This document shows positions 7,967-16,781 of a stretch of 64,000 bases of DNA, in pieces. The stretch spans positions 649,734-713,733 of the forward strand of contig NZ_LJJC01000004.1 of NCBI RefSeq assembly GCF_001420715.1, in the 5' to 3' direction. Within the stretch, counting starts at the first letter, position 1. The number at the start of each line of letters is the position of its first letter. Origin of the DNA: Heyndrickxia shackletonii (GTDB lineage Bacteria; Bacillota; Bacilli; Bacillales; Bacillaceae_C). The notes beneath the pieces were generated by a model. That model ran no database searches and was not told the DNA's origin. It saw only the letters and a program-made list of their open reading frames with translations. Position numbers and translations under genes: made by a program.

Positions 7967-8533
7967 ATGTCAAAATTCTGGTGGTACCCCTTTATGCAAG
8001 AAGAAAAAACAAAACTCATTGACTGGTTGACATCCGACAGATGGGACTTCTATGTAAATACCACGCCTATAAGATAAGAGACGAAATCTCCTTTGCCATT
8101 GATAATGGGAATTATCATAGCGACGAATGTCGTACTTTCTGGATACGTGACCCACAATCGAGTGAAAATGTTGGACTCATTAGAATTAATGACTAGTTGG
8201 ACAGTCCGCTATGTTTGACTTACGAGTCAAGACATCAAGCAGGGGAACTGGAATTGGCAAACAAGCAGTTCGTTGACTTACTGTCCATGTATTTAATACA
8301 TATCCAGAAATCATCCGTATTGAAAGGCGGCAAACTAGACAGGATAACATAGCAATGAGGAAGGTTTTTCGTTCATGCGGTTATCTGAAGGAAGCCCACT
8401 ATAGAGGATGTTGGGAAGACGAATCCAACGAATACTTGGATTCCATAGGTTATAGCATAATAAAAAGCGATTTTAAGAACGGGACTCTTACCCCGGTTCA
8501 ATGGAATGATGAGACATCGTTATTAGTTTAGAA
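7967..8533 (+). pseudogene. GNAT acetyltransferase, multiply broken
   Basis: Pieces of one acetyltransferase appear in successive frames: EEKTKLIDWLTSDRWDFYVN, then RDEISFAIDNG and TFWIRDPQSSENVGLIRIND followed by a stop, and finally YPEIIRIERRQTRQDNIAMRK with FRSCGYLKEAHYRG and SDFKNGTLTPVQWND. There are at least two frameshifts and one in-frame stop (TAG at about 8193-8195), so the gene is dead. It is a cargo remnant of the mobile element. The stretch 7470-7960 before it holds only hairpins (for example AGGATA/TATCCT near 7792-7812). Confidence 0.75.
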
Positions 8534-8638
8534 ATATGAAAGCAACGCCTTTTCAGTTAACTGACGCAATTGTTGTATAAAACTTAGATTTTTAAATGAC
8601 TTTATTGCTAAATAATCCTTAATTTAACAACTTTATTT

Positions 8639-8664
8639 TACCCCCATCCTACAGAATGGGGGTA
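8639..8664. terminator. hairpin TACCCCCAT/ATGGGGGTA
   Basis: A perfect 9-bp GC-rich stem with an 8-nt loop lies between the GNAT pseudogene and the peptide cluster. No strong T run follows, so termination is likely but not certain. From 8665 to 8930 I see no intact gene. The minus strand there has a short open stretch (MPDGSLAIGCGGSTSEADIT) without a usable start. Confidence 0.5.
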
Positions 8665-8933
8665 TGTGTATTGGTAGTATTTAACTTGAATAACGTAATA
8701 TAACCTTTGACATTTCCGTATTGCGGGTGATGTCAGCTTCGCTGGTACTACCCCCACAACCAATTGCTAAGGAACCATCTGGCATAATTATGGATAAATA
8801 ACAAAGTAATTCCAAACTAGTTACTTTCTTTATATCAAAGGTGTATTCCCGCGAAACCTCACACCAGCGAAGATGTATGATATATGGAATATTTAAAATA
8901 GTTTAATATTTTTATAATATTCAAAATTAATTG

Positions 8934-8962
8934 TTTACTAAATGGAATTAATAGTTTATAAT
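8934..8962 (+). promoter_or_regulatory. promoter of the peptide cluster
   Basis: TTTACT at 8934-8939, a 17-nt spacer, and a perfect TATAAT at 8957-8962, about 45 bp before the first cluster gene. It fits a vegetative sigma-A promoter. Confidence 0.65.
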
Positions 8963-9006
8963 GACAGTGTACTATAAATATTGTTAATTTTTAGAAGGTG
9001 ATTACA

Positions 9007-9534
9007 TTGGAAATATTCTACTTTATACAAATATTTACGAGTATAATTTTTTTGTTTTCTTCTGTATCAAAACTTTTTACTTTAAGTCAGTTCATTAATG
9101 TGTTTCAGTCATTAGGATTTAATAAGACTTTCTCTTTATTTTGTGCAATTTCCACATTTTTGTTAGAGTTTTCTGTATCTGTATTCATTGTTTTTAAATC
9201 GACTGTTTCAATAGGTATGATAATTTTGATTTTATTAATATTTGCCTTCTTAGGAACAACTATATACAGTCAAATAAAAAGTTTGAAAATAAAATGTAAT
9301 TGCTTCGGCAATTTGATGGAAGATAATTTAGGTAAATCCACCTACTATCGAATATTCTTTTTATTAATTCTTTTCTTTAGTCTAACCTTTAGCCAGAATT
9401 ATATTGGAATTACCGAAATTTCAGATACGATCACAATTAACTTTGTACTTTCTAGTATTAATTTGATGTTGTTTTACTTCTTATTTAATGCTTTTGGCAG
9501 ATTAATTTTAATGAATAGGACGAGAAATATATGA
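9007..9534 (+). CDS. MauE/DoxX-like redox membrane protein
   Basis: A 175-aa integral membrane protein with about five hydrophobic segments. FIQIFTSIIFLFSSVSKL in the first helix and KIKCNCFGNLMEDNLGKSTYYRIFFLL in the middle match the MauE/DoxX redox-associated group, in which a CxC/CFG segment after the third helix is typical. Such proteins partner with a thioredoxin-like protein to make or move disulfides outside the membrane. The TTG at 9007 is preferred because AGAAGGTG is six bases before it; the upstream GTG at 8998 lies inside that ribosome site. It overlaps the thioredoxin-like gene by 4 bp (ATGA). It is the first gene of the probable peptide cluster. Confidence 0.8.
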   Translation: MEIFYFIQIFTSIIFLFSSVSKLFTLSQFINVFQSLGFNKTFSLFCAISTFLLEFSVSVFIVFKSTVSIGMIILILLIFAFLGTTIYSQIKSLKIKCNCFGNLMEDNLGKSTYYRIFFLLILFFSLTFSQNYIGITEISDTITINFVLSSINLMLFYFLFNAFGRLILMNRTRNI

Positions 9535-10070
9535 GTACATTAATTTTTTTATACAGTTTATCTTTTTTGGTAATTTTAGTAGCTTGTATGATCCTTTATA
9601 TATATAACAATATCTTGAAAAGTAGCAGACAACTTCTTAAGAATCAGGACGGACTTAGAAAAGGAACTTTATATCCTTTAAATAATCTAGAGTACATAAA
9701 TGAAAAGGACGTCAATACAAATTCAAATTGCGATGGAACTATATTAATAGCTACCTCATACGGATGTGCAGCCTGTAAAAGAGTTTATCCATATTTAGAA
9801 CAACTTAGACAAGAATATAATAATATCGATTTTCATCTATTAATGTTAGCAAATAAAGATCAAACACAAGAAACTATTAATCTTTATAACTTAAGAAACT
9901 TTAAAGTTTCATTAATACAAAACGATCAGTTACATAATTTAGGAATAACAGGGTTCCCTTTCAGTTATCTTCTTTCAAAAGAGAAGAAGGTTATTGAAAA
10001 AGGCATTGTGAACCATAAGAAGGATTTTGACTTGCTAATCTCTTTTCTGACTATTAAAAAGGTATCTTGA
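9531..10070 (+). CDS. membrane-anchored thioredoxin-like protein
   Basis: A 179-aa protein with an N-terminal membrane anchor (LIFLYSLSFLVILVACMILYIY) and an extracytoplasmic thioredoxin fold. The active site is CAAC in ATSYGCAACKRVYPYLEQL, and the cis-proline region is ITGFPFSYLLS. The CxxC makes it a probable disulfide oxidant or reductant. It is translationally coupled to the MauE-like gene, the classic pairing of such redox couples. The likely client is the six-cysteine peptide encoded 380 bp downstream, since other bacteriocin clusters (sublancin, for example) carry their own thiol-disulfide enzymes. The 10071-10451 gap before the peptide gene carries no ORF and probably holds its own promoter. 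Confidence 0.85.
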   Translation: MSTLIFLYSLSFLVILVACMILYIYNNILKSSRQLLKNQDGLRKGTLYPLNNLEYINEKDVNTNSNCDGTILIATSYGCAACKRVYPYLEQLRQEYNNIDFHLLMLANKDQTQETINLYNLRNFKVSLIQNDQLHNLGITGFPFSYLLSKEKKVIEKGIVNHKKDFDLLISFLTIKKVS

Positions 10071-10451
10071 TATTTAATTAAATTGTAGAAAGCAATGTAA
10101 ATAGACTTTAATAACTTAAATTTATGAAATTGATAGGTGGAAATGATTAAAAAAGACCTGTTAACTATTATATTGCCTTTTAATACAACACTGATTAAAC
10201 TTCATTTCTTTTTCTCTTATATACGACTTATTCCAAAACATCTTATGTATTAAAAAAAATTATACTATAAGTATGGGAAATAGTGTAAAATCTTCTTTCC
10301 TTTACTATTAAAGTTAGTAATTAGGTTATAACTAGAGGGTTATGTTTCTAATCTTAGACCATAACATGTGAAATGCCAATTTATACTTGTTAATTCCTCT
10401 ATCAAAAAGTTTAACCTATTTTCATATAAACTATGAAAGGAGGTGGAATTT

Positions 10452-10625
10452 ATGGACAACCATGAAAACGAAGTAAAACCTATGGGGGCCGATTGTGATA
10501 CAGTATATTGTGCAAATGATCCGTGTGGACCTGGTAGAGAGAGAGACATGGAATTTTGCTATGAACCAAAAATATTTGGTGGAAAACTTATTGCGACCCA
10601 TTGTGGCTGTGGATATTTTAATTAA
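10452..10625 (+). CDS. 57-aa six-cysteine peptide, probable bacteriocin precursor
   Basis: A short gene with a near-perfect ribosome site (AAAGGAGGTGG) five bases before ATG at 10452. The product is acidic at the N terminus (MDNHENEVKPMGAD) and has cysteines at residues 15, 20, 25, 36, 51 and 53, ending in CGCGYFN. There is no Sec signal peptide and no double-glycine leader, so export would use the adjacent ABC transporter. Even cysteine count, cluster context (thioredoxin-like pair, exporter, peptidase) and a stable hairpin right after the gene support a disulfide-bonded peptide antibiotic or signal. I do not recognise the peptide family. A metal-binding small protein is the main alternative. 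Confidence 0.7.
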   Translation: MDNHENEVKPMGADCDTVYCANDPCGPGRERDMEFCYEPKIFGGKLIATHCGCGYFN

Positions 10626-10627
10626 AA

Positions 10628-10662
10628 TATATAAGACCAGGTGTTTTACCTGGTCTTATATA
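10628..10662 (+). terminator. 15-bp hairpin between peptide and exporter genes
   Basis: A perfect 15-bp stem (10628-10642 with 10648-10662, core AAGACCAGGT/ACCTGGTCTT) has a 5-nt loop. It begins two bases after the peptide stop codon. No U-run follows, so it may stabilise the peptide mRNA or allow partial read-through rather than end transcription. Such arrangements give an excess of peptide over transporter. Confidence 0.7.
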
Positions 10663-10690
10663 TATCCTAGCTATAAAAATAGGTGATATT

Positions 10691-12484
10691 ATGATTTTGT
10701 ATTTGTTTAGGTCTTTTAAAATGATCTACAAAATAAAAAAGTCATGGCTTTTTTTTACAATCTTTTTTCGGATTGCCAATGGATTTATTCCATTAATAGA
10801 ATTGTGGATACTACAAATTCTTATTAACAAGGTAACTATGTACATTACTGGAAATAATGATAACCTTATCATTATTGTAAAACTAATTGTTTTTCAGTTT
10901 TTTATTATTATAGTTAAGTCAAGTCTCAGCAATTATTTTAACGTTTTCGATACGAAAATGGAGCAGATGTTAGATTATTATTTAGGTGAGATTATAATGA
11001 ATAAACTAATAAGTGTACCTTACTATTATTATGAAATTCCGTCTTTTTATAATCACCAGTATCGAATATTAAATAATTATGGGAGTAGATTTTTAAGGCC
11101 AGTTAAAAATCTTGTTGAAGCGGTACAAAATATTATCAGTATAGTATCTTATATTAGTTTTTTATATTTCATTCATTGGTCTTTGATATTTTTGGGTGTT
11201 GTTGTTGCAATACCTACTTTAGTTATTCAATATAAGTACGGAAACAAGAAATTTGCTTTTCATAAAGATCAATCGGGTAAATTAAGAGAAGCAAATTATA
11301 TAATTGGTTTATTTGGAAGTAAACAAAGTACAAAAGAAATAAGACTTTTTAAGTTAAGAGATAAATTGTTACAAAGGTGGAAGGAAATTGTTTTAACTAA
11401 TAACAAAAAGTACATTAGAATTTTAAATAAGCAAAATAGACTAAGTGTCGGAATCGATGCATTCTCTGGTTTATTATATGCATTAGCATTAGTTCTAATT
11501 GTGTATGTAATAAAAATAAAAAAATTAAGCGTAGGTAACTTTGTTACTACTATACAATCTTTGAAAGAATTACAATTCTCCGTAAATCGCATTTCATTTT
11601 TAGTGGCATTGATATTAGAGAGTAGTTTATATATTAAAGATTTTTTTGAATTTATAGATTATGAAATCGATAATAAAGGTACTATAAACGAAAAAATTCA
11701 ATTGAGCTTAGATAACAGTAGATCTATTTTCTCCAAAGGTATATCAGTGGAAAATTTATATTATAAATATCCACTCAGCGATACTTATACATTAAATAAT
11801 ATTTCTTTCGTTATTAAACCTAAGGAAAAAGTTGCAATTGTTGGCGATAACGGATCTGGGAAAAGTACTCTTATAAAAATATTAGTAGGCCTATACCAAC
11901 CTACACAGGGAAAAATATTTTTTTCTGAGAAAGAAATTCGAGAAATAAAAGATGATGATTTAAGAAAAAACATGACTGCAATATTTCAAGATTTTGTTAA
12001 ATTTGCTTACAGTGTAAAGGAAAATATAGCTTTTAGTGATTTGGACAATATAACTAATGAAGAAAAAATAAAAAACGTTGGATTAATAAGTGGTGTCGAT
12101 AAGTTAGTCGAAAAGTTACCAAAAGGATATGATACAAACTTAGGCAAGATTCTTCCTAATAGTATAGATATTTCAGGTGGTGAGTGGCAAAAGATAGCGT
12201 TATCTAGGGCTTTATTTAAAAACTCCAATATTATTATTTTGGATGAGCCTACAGCTTCATTAGATCCCAAAAGTGAATTGTCAATTTTTAATCAATTTAT
12301 GGAAATTGTTAAAGAAAAAACAGCTATATTTATTTCTCATAGAATGGCATCTGCAAGAATGGCAGATCGAATTATTGTTATGAAGCAGGGTGAAATTGTT
12401 GAAGAAGGTTCTCATGAATATTTAATGAAAAAGAAAGGTGAATATTATAATATGTATGAGTCCCAAGCATCTTGGTATCAGTAA
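10691..12484 (+). CDS. ABC transporter, fused permease and ATPase (peptide exporter)
   Basis: A 597-aa exporter-type half transporter. Six membrane helices occupy residues 1-320, followed by an ATPase with Walker A GDNGSGKST, signature SGGEWQKIALSRAL, Walker B IIILDEPTASLDP and switch histidine in IFISHR. There is no N-terminal C39 peptidase domain, so leader removal needs another protease. It probably works as a homodimer in the cytoplasmic membrane. It resembles lantibiotic/bacteriocin exporters rather than drug pumps by context: the six-cysteine peptide gene is directly upstream and an M1-type peptidase directly downstream. Confidence 0.9.
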   Translation: MILYLFRSFKMIYKIKKSWLFFTIFFRIANGFIPLIELWILQILINKVTMYITGNNDNLIIIVKLIVFQFFIIIVKSSLSNYFNVFDTKMEQMLDYYLGEIIMNKLISVPYYYYEIPSFYNHQYRILNNYGSRFLRPVKNLVEAVQNIISIVSYISFLYFIHWSLIFLGVVVAIPTLVIQYKYGNKKFAFHKDQSGKLREANYIIGLFGSKQSTKEIRLFKLRDKLLQRWKEIVLTNNKKYIRILNKQNRLSVGIDAFSGLLYALALVLIVYVIKIKKLSVGNFVTTIQSLKELQFSVNRISFLVALILESSLYIKDFFEFIDYEIDNKGTINEKIQLSLDNSRSIFSKGISVENLYYKYPLSDTYTLNNISFVIKPKEKVAIVGDNGSGKSTLIKILVGLYQPTQGKIFFSEKEIREIKDDDLRKNMTAIFQDFVKFAYSVKENIAFSDLDNITNEEKIKNVGLISGVDKLVEKLPKGYDTNLGKILPNSIDISGGEWQKIALSRALFKNSNIIILDEPTASLDPKSELSIFNQFMEIVKEKTAIFISHRMASARMADRIIVMKQGEIVEEGSHEYLMKKKGEYYNMYESQASWYQ

Positions 12485-12649
12485 ATTATTATATCAGTCA
12501 AATATAGGTTTATTCTATGAAAATTTTTATTGGGACTTGATTTAGCTTAAAACGAATAAACCTCCAATTTTTATTATATATTAGTAAAAAATAAGGAGGG
12601 GAAAAAGATAAAGAATAAGCTGATTTTATTAGTTTGCTTTGTTATCTTT

Positions 12650-14026
12650 ATGATTGGTTTTTCTTATACTATTTTCAAAGTTCATAATGTTAAGAGGTTA
12701 GAATCATCTAAAATTGATTCTATGCTTGGTTTTAAACCAAGTTTTATAAAACAGGGAAACGAAAGTAAATATAGAATTAATCTTACAATGAATACCAATG
12801 GTGTCTTCCATATAGAATCTACGATCAAAATTAAAAACACTTCTGCAGATGCATGGAATGAACTGGTGTTTTATTTTATTCCGAATATGTCTACTAAAAA
12901 AAATGCTCCACAACTAGAATATCCATCCACAATAAATTTTAAGAAGGTCGAAATTAACGAGAAAAATGTTAGTTTCAAATTAGATAAAGATACGCTCAAA
13001 TTACCTTTGTCATCAAATATTCAACCAAAAAAAGAAACTGTGGTACATTTTTCTTACGATTTCACTCTTCCTGAAAAAGGTTTAAGACTGACAAAGAGTG
13101 GTAATAATTACTTCTTGGCTCAGTTTTATCCTATGCTAGCTACTTACAGAAACCATAAGTGGAATAAAGAAAAATATCAACTTAGGGGAGAATCCTATCA
13201 TACTGGATTTAGTGATTTTAAGATTACATATGATATCCCTAAAGAATTTACTATTACATCTACAAGTCAAAATGATGAATATCCAAGTGAAAATAGAGGT
13301 TCATTTGAGATTAATAACGTTAAAGAGGTTTTTATATCAATTCTTAAAAATCCTAAATTCGTATTAAAAAAGGAAAACAATGTTTCTATTAGAGTATTCG
13401 GAATGGAAAATGATATTGAATTATATAAAGAAATAAGCGATGTAGCTCTAGATGCTTTAAATTTTTTTCAACAAAATATTGGTCCGTATCCTTTTAAACA
13501 GTTGGATATTGTATTGGGAGAAATGGGAATGGAGTATCCCGGAATAATAACAGCCGGTTCAATATATAATAGTCAACAGGTAAGTTCCGAAGCACTTAAA
13601 AATATGGTTGTACATGAAATAGCTCACCAATGGTTTTATGCAATTATTAGTAACGATTCTTTTAATGATGCATGGTTAGATGAAGGATTTGCAAATTTCG
13701 CTGAATCACTATATTACTTTTCTTCTACAAAAGAAAAGGTACCCTATAATTTAATAAAAAGGCCATCCAAAGAACTAGTAGTCAATTTACCAATTGATAA
13801 GTATAGAAATAATCAAAGTTCGTATATATATGGGGAATCAATGAATATGTTGTGGAAACTGTTTGAAAAAAGAGGAGGAATCAATAAAGCTAAAGAATTT
13901 TTAAAAACCTATTATCAGTTATATAAATTTAAGGAATTAAATACACAAGAATTTGTAAGGTTTACCAAAGCCTATTTTAATCTTAAAGATAATTCTGATT
14001 TTGAAGGTTGGTTAAAATTAAACTAA
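12650..14026 (+). CDS. membrane-anchored M1-family metallopeptidase
   Basis: A zinc peptidase of 458 aa from the first ATG. The active site is HEIAHQW, with the third ligand in WLDEGFANFAESL (HExxH-18-E), and the substrate-binding GAMEN-like motif is GEMGMEYPG. The N-terminal third is the beta-saddle of aminopeptidase-N-like enzymes. AAGGAGGG at 12593-12600 stands ideally before an ATA codon at 12608, from which the frame is open and adds KNKLILLVCFVIF to complete a signal anchor. So either ATA is used as a start or ATG was lost. It acts outside the cell if anchored. As the last gene of the cluster it could trim the exported peptide or serve immunity. Confidence 0.85.
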   Translation: MIGFSYTIFKVHNVKRLESSKIDSMLGFKPSFIKQGNESKYRINLTMNTNGVFHIESTIKIKNTSADAWNELVFYFIPNMSTKKNAPQLEYPSTINFKKVEINEKNVSFKLDKDTLKLPLSSNIQPKKETVVHFSYDFTLPEKGLRLTKSGNNYFLAQFYPMLATYRNHKWNKEKYQLRGESYHTGFSDFKITYDIPKEFTITSTSQNDEYPSENRGSFEINNVKEVFISILKNPKFVLKKENNVSIRVFGMENDIELYKEISDVALDALNFFQQNIGPYPFKQLDIVLGEMGMEYPGIITAGSIYNSQQVSSEALKNMVVHEIAHQWFYAIISNDSFNDAWLDEGFANFAESLYYFSSTKEKVPYNLIKRPSKELVVNLPIDKYRNNQSSYIYGESMNMLWKLFEKRGGINKAKEFLKTYYQLYKFKELNTQEFVRFTKAYFNLKDNSDFEGWLKLN

Positions 14027-14054
14027 AAAATTATTTCCTGGGGTAATCGTCAGG

Positions 14055-14124
14055 AAAAAACATACCCTAAGCAAATTTCGACATAAAAAGCCGATTTTTC
14101 CTACACTAAGGATTATCGGCTTAT
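14055..14124. repeat. CTAAG hairpin repeat, copy C
   Basis: AAAAAACATACCCTAAGC leads to the stem AAGCCGAT (14088-14095)/ATCGGCTT (14115-14122), with ACACTAAGG in the loop. It parallels 5393-5452 and 5923-5987. A shorter related piece (ATATGCCCTAAG) lies at 14280-14291. The remaining bases to 14464 hold no gene. Confidence 0.5.
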
Positions 14125-14464
14125 GGTATTTTGTATTTTTTGAATTGTATTTATGATTTAGTGAATTTAGTTTTAAGTATTTCGAAATAAATCTTGGGTG
14201 GAATAGTAATCAAAAAATCTTAAAAAACTTTCCAAAGGAGATAATGTACCGTGAGGTACACTTATCAAAATGGAAACAATATGCCCTAAGACCCACTTCC
14301 CCGTAAAAAAAAGAGGAGCTAGATAATAATAAAGCTAAGTGTCGATAGGATTTAGGTCTATATCAGTATTGACTCTTCTGAACAATTTTCATTCTCTGTG
14401 GTGCAGGACTGTTTTTGTCCTGCATGGATGGCTAAAGGGTGCTATAATTGAATAAGCACACAAA

Positions 14465-14494
14465 TAAAAGGACCGGACCTATCGGTCCTTTTTG
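14465..14494 (-). terminator. terminator of the recombinase operon
   Basis: Stem AAAGGACCG/CGGTCCTTT overlaps the last codons of the 227-aa gene. On the minus strand it is followed by TTTTATTTG. Confidence 0.7.
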
Positions 14495-15162
14495 AATAGA
14501 TTACTAAACCTATTTTCCATGTTTGAAAGGTGTGAATTTTTTTTTGAAGGATTGGATTCCACGGTTTCGAAAAAAACTTCCAAATTTTCTAAACTCATAT
14601 GGTATCTATTATTTTTATCAAACTGTATTAGATTGTCGTTAACCTGATTTTGTGAATGAAGATGAGAAAATGCGCTGGAAACCATTTGCTGATTGTACAA
14701 TTGTTCATAATGTTTTACCTGCTCCCGTAAAAACCTTATCTCGTCGTTTTTCAGTCTTAACTCCTCACTTTCATCTTTTCTTCGTTTGAGATCTTCTTTT
14801 AATTTCTTAGCCTCATTATAAAGCTCAATGAAAGTTGCCTCGATGAAGTGAAGCTCATTAACTATTTTGTTCTTGTCATTTTTGTACACTTCAAATATTT
14901 GTTCAATATTTGGAAAGTATACATCATCACTTTCTGTCAATCCGATAATCCTTGGGATTGGCTTGTTTAATTCTTTGATTGTATCAGGTATACGCCTGCT
15001 CCATGTATTCCTGCCAATGCCAGTTTCCCTTTCTAAGAAAAGATAAGTTAGTTTTTGCCCTTTAAATTTGTTTTTAATTTGTAACGCCATTTCTTTAAGC
15101 TGTTCGTCACTATAGTTGGAAGGTCTGCCTTTGCCAGTCTGTCCATCTTGTGATTTAATCAT
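14479..15162 (-). CDS. TnpC-like coiled-coil protein of the element
   Basis: A 227-aa basic protein, last of the four-gene operon. Residues 8-60 hold a DNA-binding-like region (GRPSNYSDEQLKEMALQI, then ERETGIGRNTWSRRIP, a helix-turn-helix pattern). Residues 95-170 form a charged coiled coil (LKEDLKRRKDESEELRLKN). It corresponds in position and type to TnpC of Tn554, a small accessory protein that aids orientation or efficiency of integration; that role is known of the family and only inferred here. The gene overlaps the end of the upstream recombinase by 8 bp and has its own GGAGGA site. Confidence 0.75.
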   Translation of the reverse strand: MIKSQDGQTGKGRPSNYSDEQLKEMALQIKNKFKGQKLTYLFLERETGIGRNTWSRRIPDTIKELNKPIPRIIGLTESDDVYFPNIEQIFEVYKNDKNKIVNELHFIEATFIELYNEAKKLKEDLKRRKDESEELRLKNDEIRFLREQVKHYEQLYNQQMVSSAFSHLHSQNQVNDNLIQFDKNNRYHMSLENLEVFFETVESNPSKKNSHLSNMENRFSNLFKKDR

Positions 15163-16771
15163 ATCTGTCCTCCTCCATCAATTTTGAATCGACCATTGCT
15201 TTTTGATTCATGTATTTTACCAGATTCATTGAATTTGCTTTTAATATTTCTTCAGATCTAGGATGGCCAGAAAGGTGTGATGAACTGCATTGTTTCTTCA
15301 TAATTGAAAGAATCTCATTCATGCGCTGATTAAGGAAGGTGGAATAGTCCTGTAGCCATTTTATCCCTTGTTCGTATTTCTCAATAACTGGTTTAAAGAC
15401 ATAATTGTTGCACATCCTGCAATCCTCGACACATGAGGAAGGGAAGATTTCACTTTTCTCCTTACAATAACCGTATTCTACTTTTAACATTTTTAAGGTG
15501 TCCTGGTCATTGTAAATTTTTCCTCTATCGTATGCATCCCTTCTCCATCCAATAAATCCCTCGGGAATTGTATCTGAGATTTTTCGTTCCAGCATGTGCT
15601 GGGCCAGTATGTAGACATACGATTGAGAAAAATGTTCCGCATGAGAGTAGTAATTCTCCTGTGTGGCAATTACATCATGACCTGCCATTCTGGCTATGGA
15701 AAGCATGTTAAATCCCTGTAAAAACATATTGATAATCGCGAAGTGCCTGGTATCTCCCGGCTTGATTTTCTCAAGACTTGTTTCCGAATATACCCCTTCA
15801 ACGACCTCGGTATAAAACTCTTGTAGTAAAAGATCAAAATTGTACAGTGTCACCCTATTAAATGCTTGACGTCTGGGTCTTTTCCGGAATAATTGGTAAA
15901 AATCCCGCGGGAAAAGGTAATCATCCTCGATACCCAGTTCTATTAGTTTTAATTTGTAGGAAGAGATAATCTGGTACGTTTTACGATCAATTTGGATGGA
16001 ATCGTAACGGATTACCCTGTCAGGTGAGTCATTTTCATTCTTGATTCTTGGCACTTTAAGCCACATGCTTCCATCTGGTCTATGTTCCAGGCAGTCTTTA
16101 TTCGTCAAAAGGAACTCTGTTGGTCGCTGAGGTATGATATTCGTAATAAGCCACCAAATCATAATTGGCATAAATTTTAGAGTCAACTCGATCGGCTTAG
16201 TCTGAAAAAAATCATTTACAATATCATTGAATATCAATACATCATGGAAATGAGGTAAATCCCTGTTACCATATATTGCAAAAGGCGCGGTGTTACAGAT
16301 GCCTAATATTTCTTCTCCTTGTTCACAGGGAAAAAAACTGATGAAGTTCTTTAACACATTTGAAAGTTTATAGGCCCGCGGCGCTGACATTGACAACATT
16401 GTTTGTTTGATCCTGTCTGTTTTTTTAAAACCATTTGATACCCTTATCGTTTTTTTGAGGAGTTGGAGTTCATCGTAACAATTATGCGGGCTGACTCCGG
16501 ATGATCTCCGTAAGATGATAAAGGCTTTAACAGCTTGGTTTAATACTCCAAAAATTTCTATATTAAATACCAATCGGAAATCGTTTGCCTTTATTGGGCA
16601 GGGCATAATCCACACATGGTCATTAAAAGAGTTTGCGGAAATATACCCATTTTCTTTCAAAGATGAAAAAGTGTTTAAATATCGTTCTTTTTCTGTATCA
16701 TCATAATAAATTTGTTCGACTACCGTTACATTAGCATTGCCGAACAAATCTTGAGAAAGTTTTAATTCCAA
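15155..16771 (-). CDS. tyrosine recombinase, TnpB-like
   Basis: A 538-aa site-specific recombinase. The catalytic domain shows box I arginine in PQRPTEFLL, lysine-bearing strand KVPRIKNEND, box II KPGDTRHFAIINMFLQG, then MAGHDVIATQENYYSH with the late histidine and the candidate nucleophile tyrosine (adjacent Tyr pair). A cysteine cluster (GYC, SSCVEDCRMC) near the C terminus suggests a bound metal. The start is TTG at 16771 behind AAGGAG; the longer frame from 16789 would include the ribosome site. It sits 10 bp after the 1019-1022-aa gene. It is equivalent to TnpB of Tn554. Confidence 0.85.
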   Translation of the reverse strand: MELKLSQDLFGNANVTVVEQIYYDDTEKERYLNTFSSLKENGYISANSFNDHVWIMPCPIKANDFRLVFNIEIFGVLNQAVKAFIILRRSSGVSPHNCYDELQLLKKTIRVSNGFKKTDRIKQTMLSMSAPRAYKLSNVLKNFISFFPCEQGEEILGICNTAPFAIYGNRDLPHFHDVLIFNDIVNDFFQTKPIELTLKFMPIMIWWLITNIIPQRPTEFLLTNKDCLEHRPDGSMWLKVPRIKNENDSPDRVIRYDSIQIDRKTYQIISSYKLKLIELGIEDDYLFPRDFYQLFRKRPRRQAFNRVTLYNFDLLLQEFYTEVVEGVYSETSLEKIKPGDTRHFAIINMFLQGFNMLSIARMAGHDVIATQENYYSHAEHFSQSYVYILAQHMLERKISDTIPEGFIGWRRDAYDRGKIYNDQDTLKMLKVEYGYCKEKSEIFPSSCVEDCRMCNNYVFKPVIEKYEQGIKWLQDYSTFLNQRMNEILSIMKKQCSSSHLSGHPRSEEILKANSMNLVKYMNQKAMVDSKLMEEDRYD

Positions 16772-16781
16772 GTTGTTCTCC

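Noticed and set aside
8690-8890. Minus-strand open stretch with MPDGSLAIGCGGSTSEADIT
   Set aside because: No start or ribosome site and no recognised family; may be a remnant but cannot be supported.
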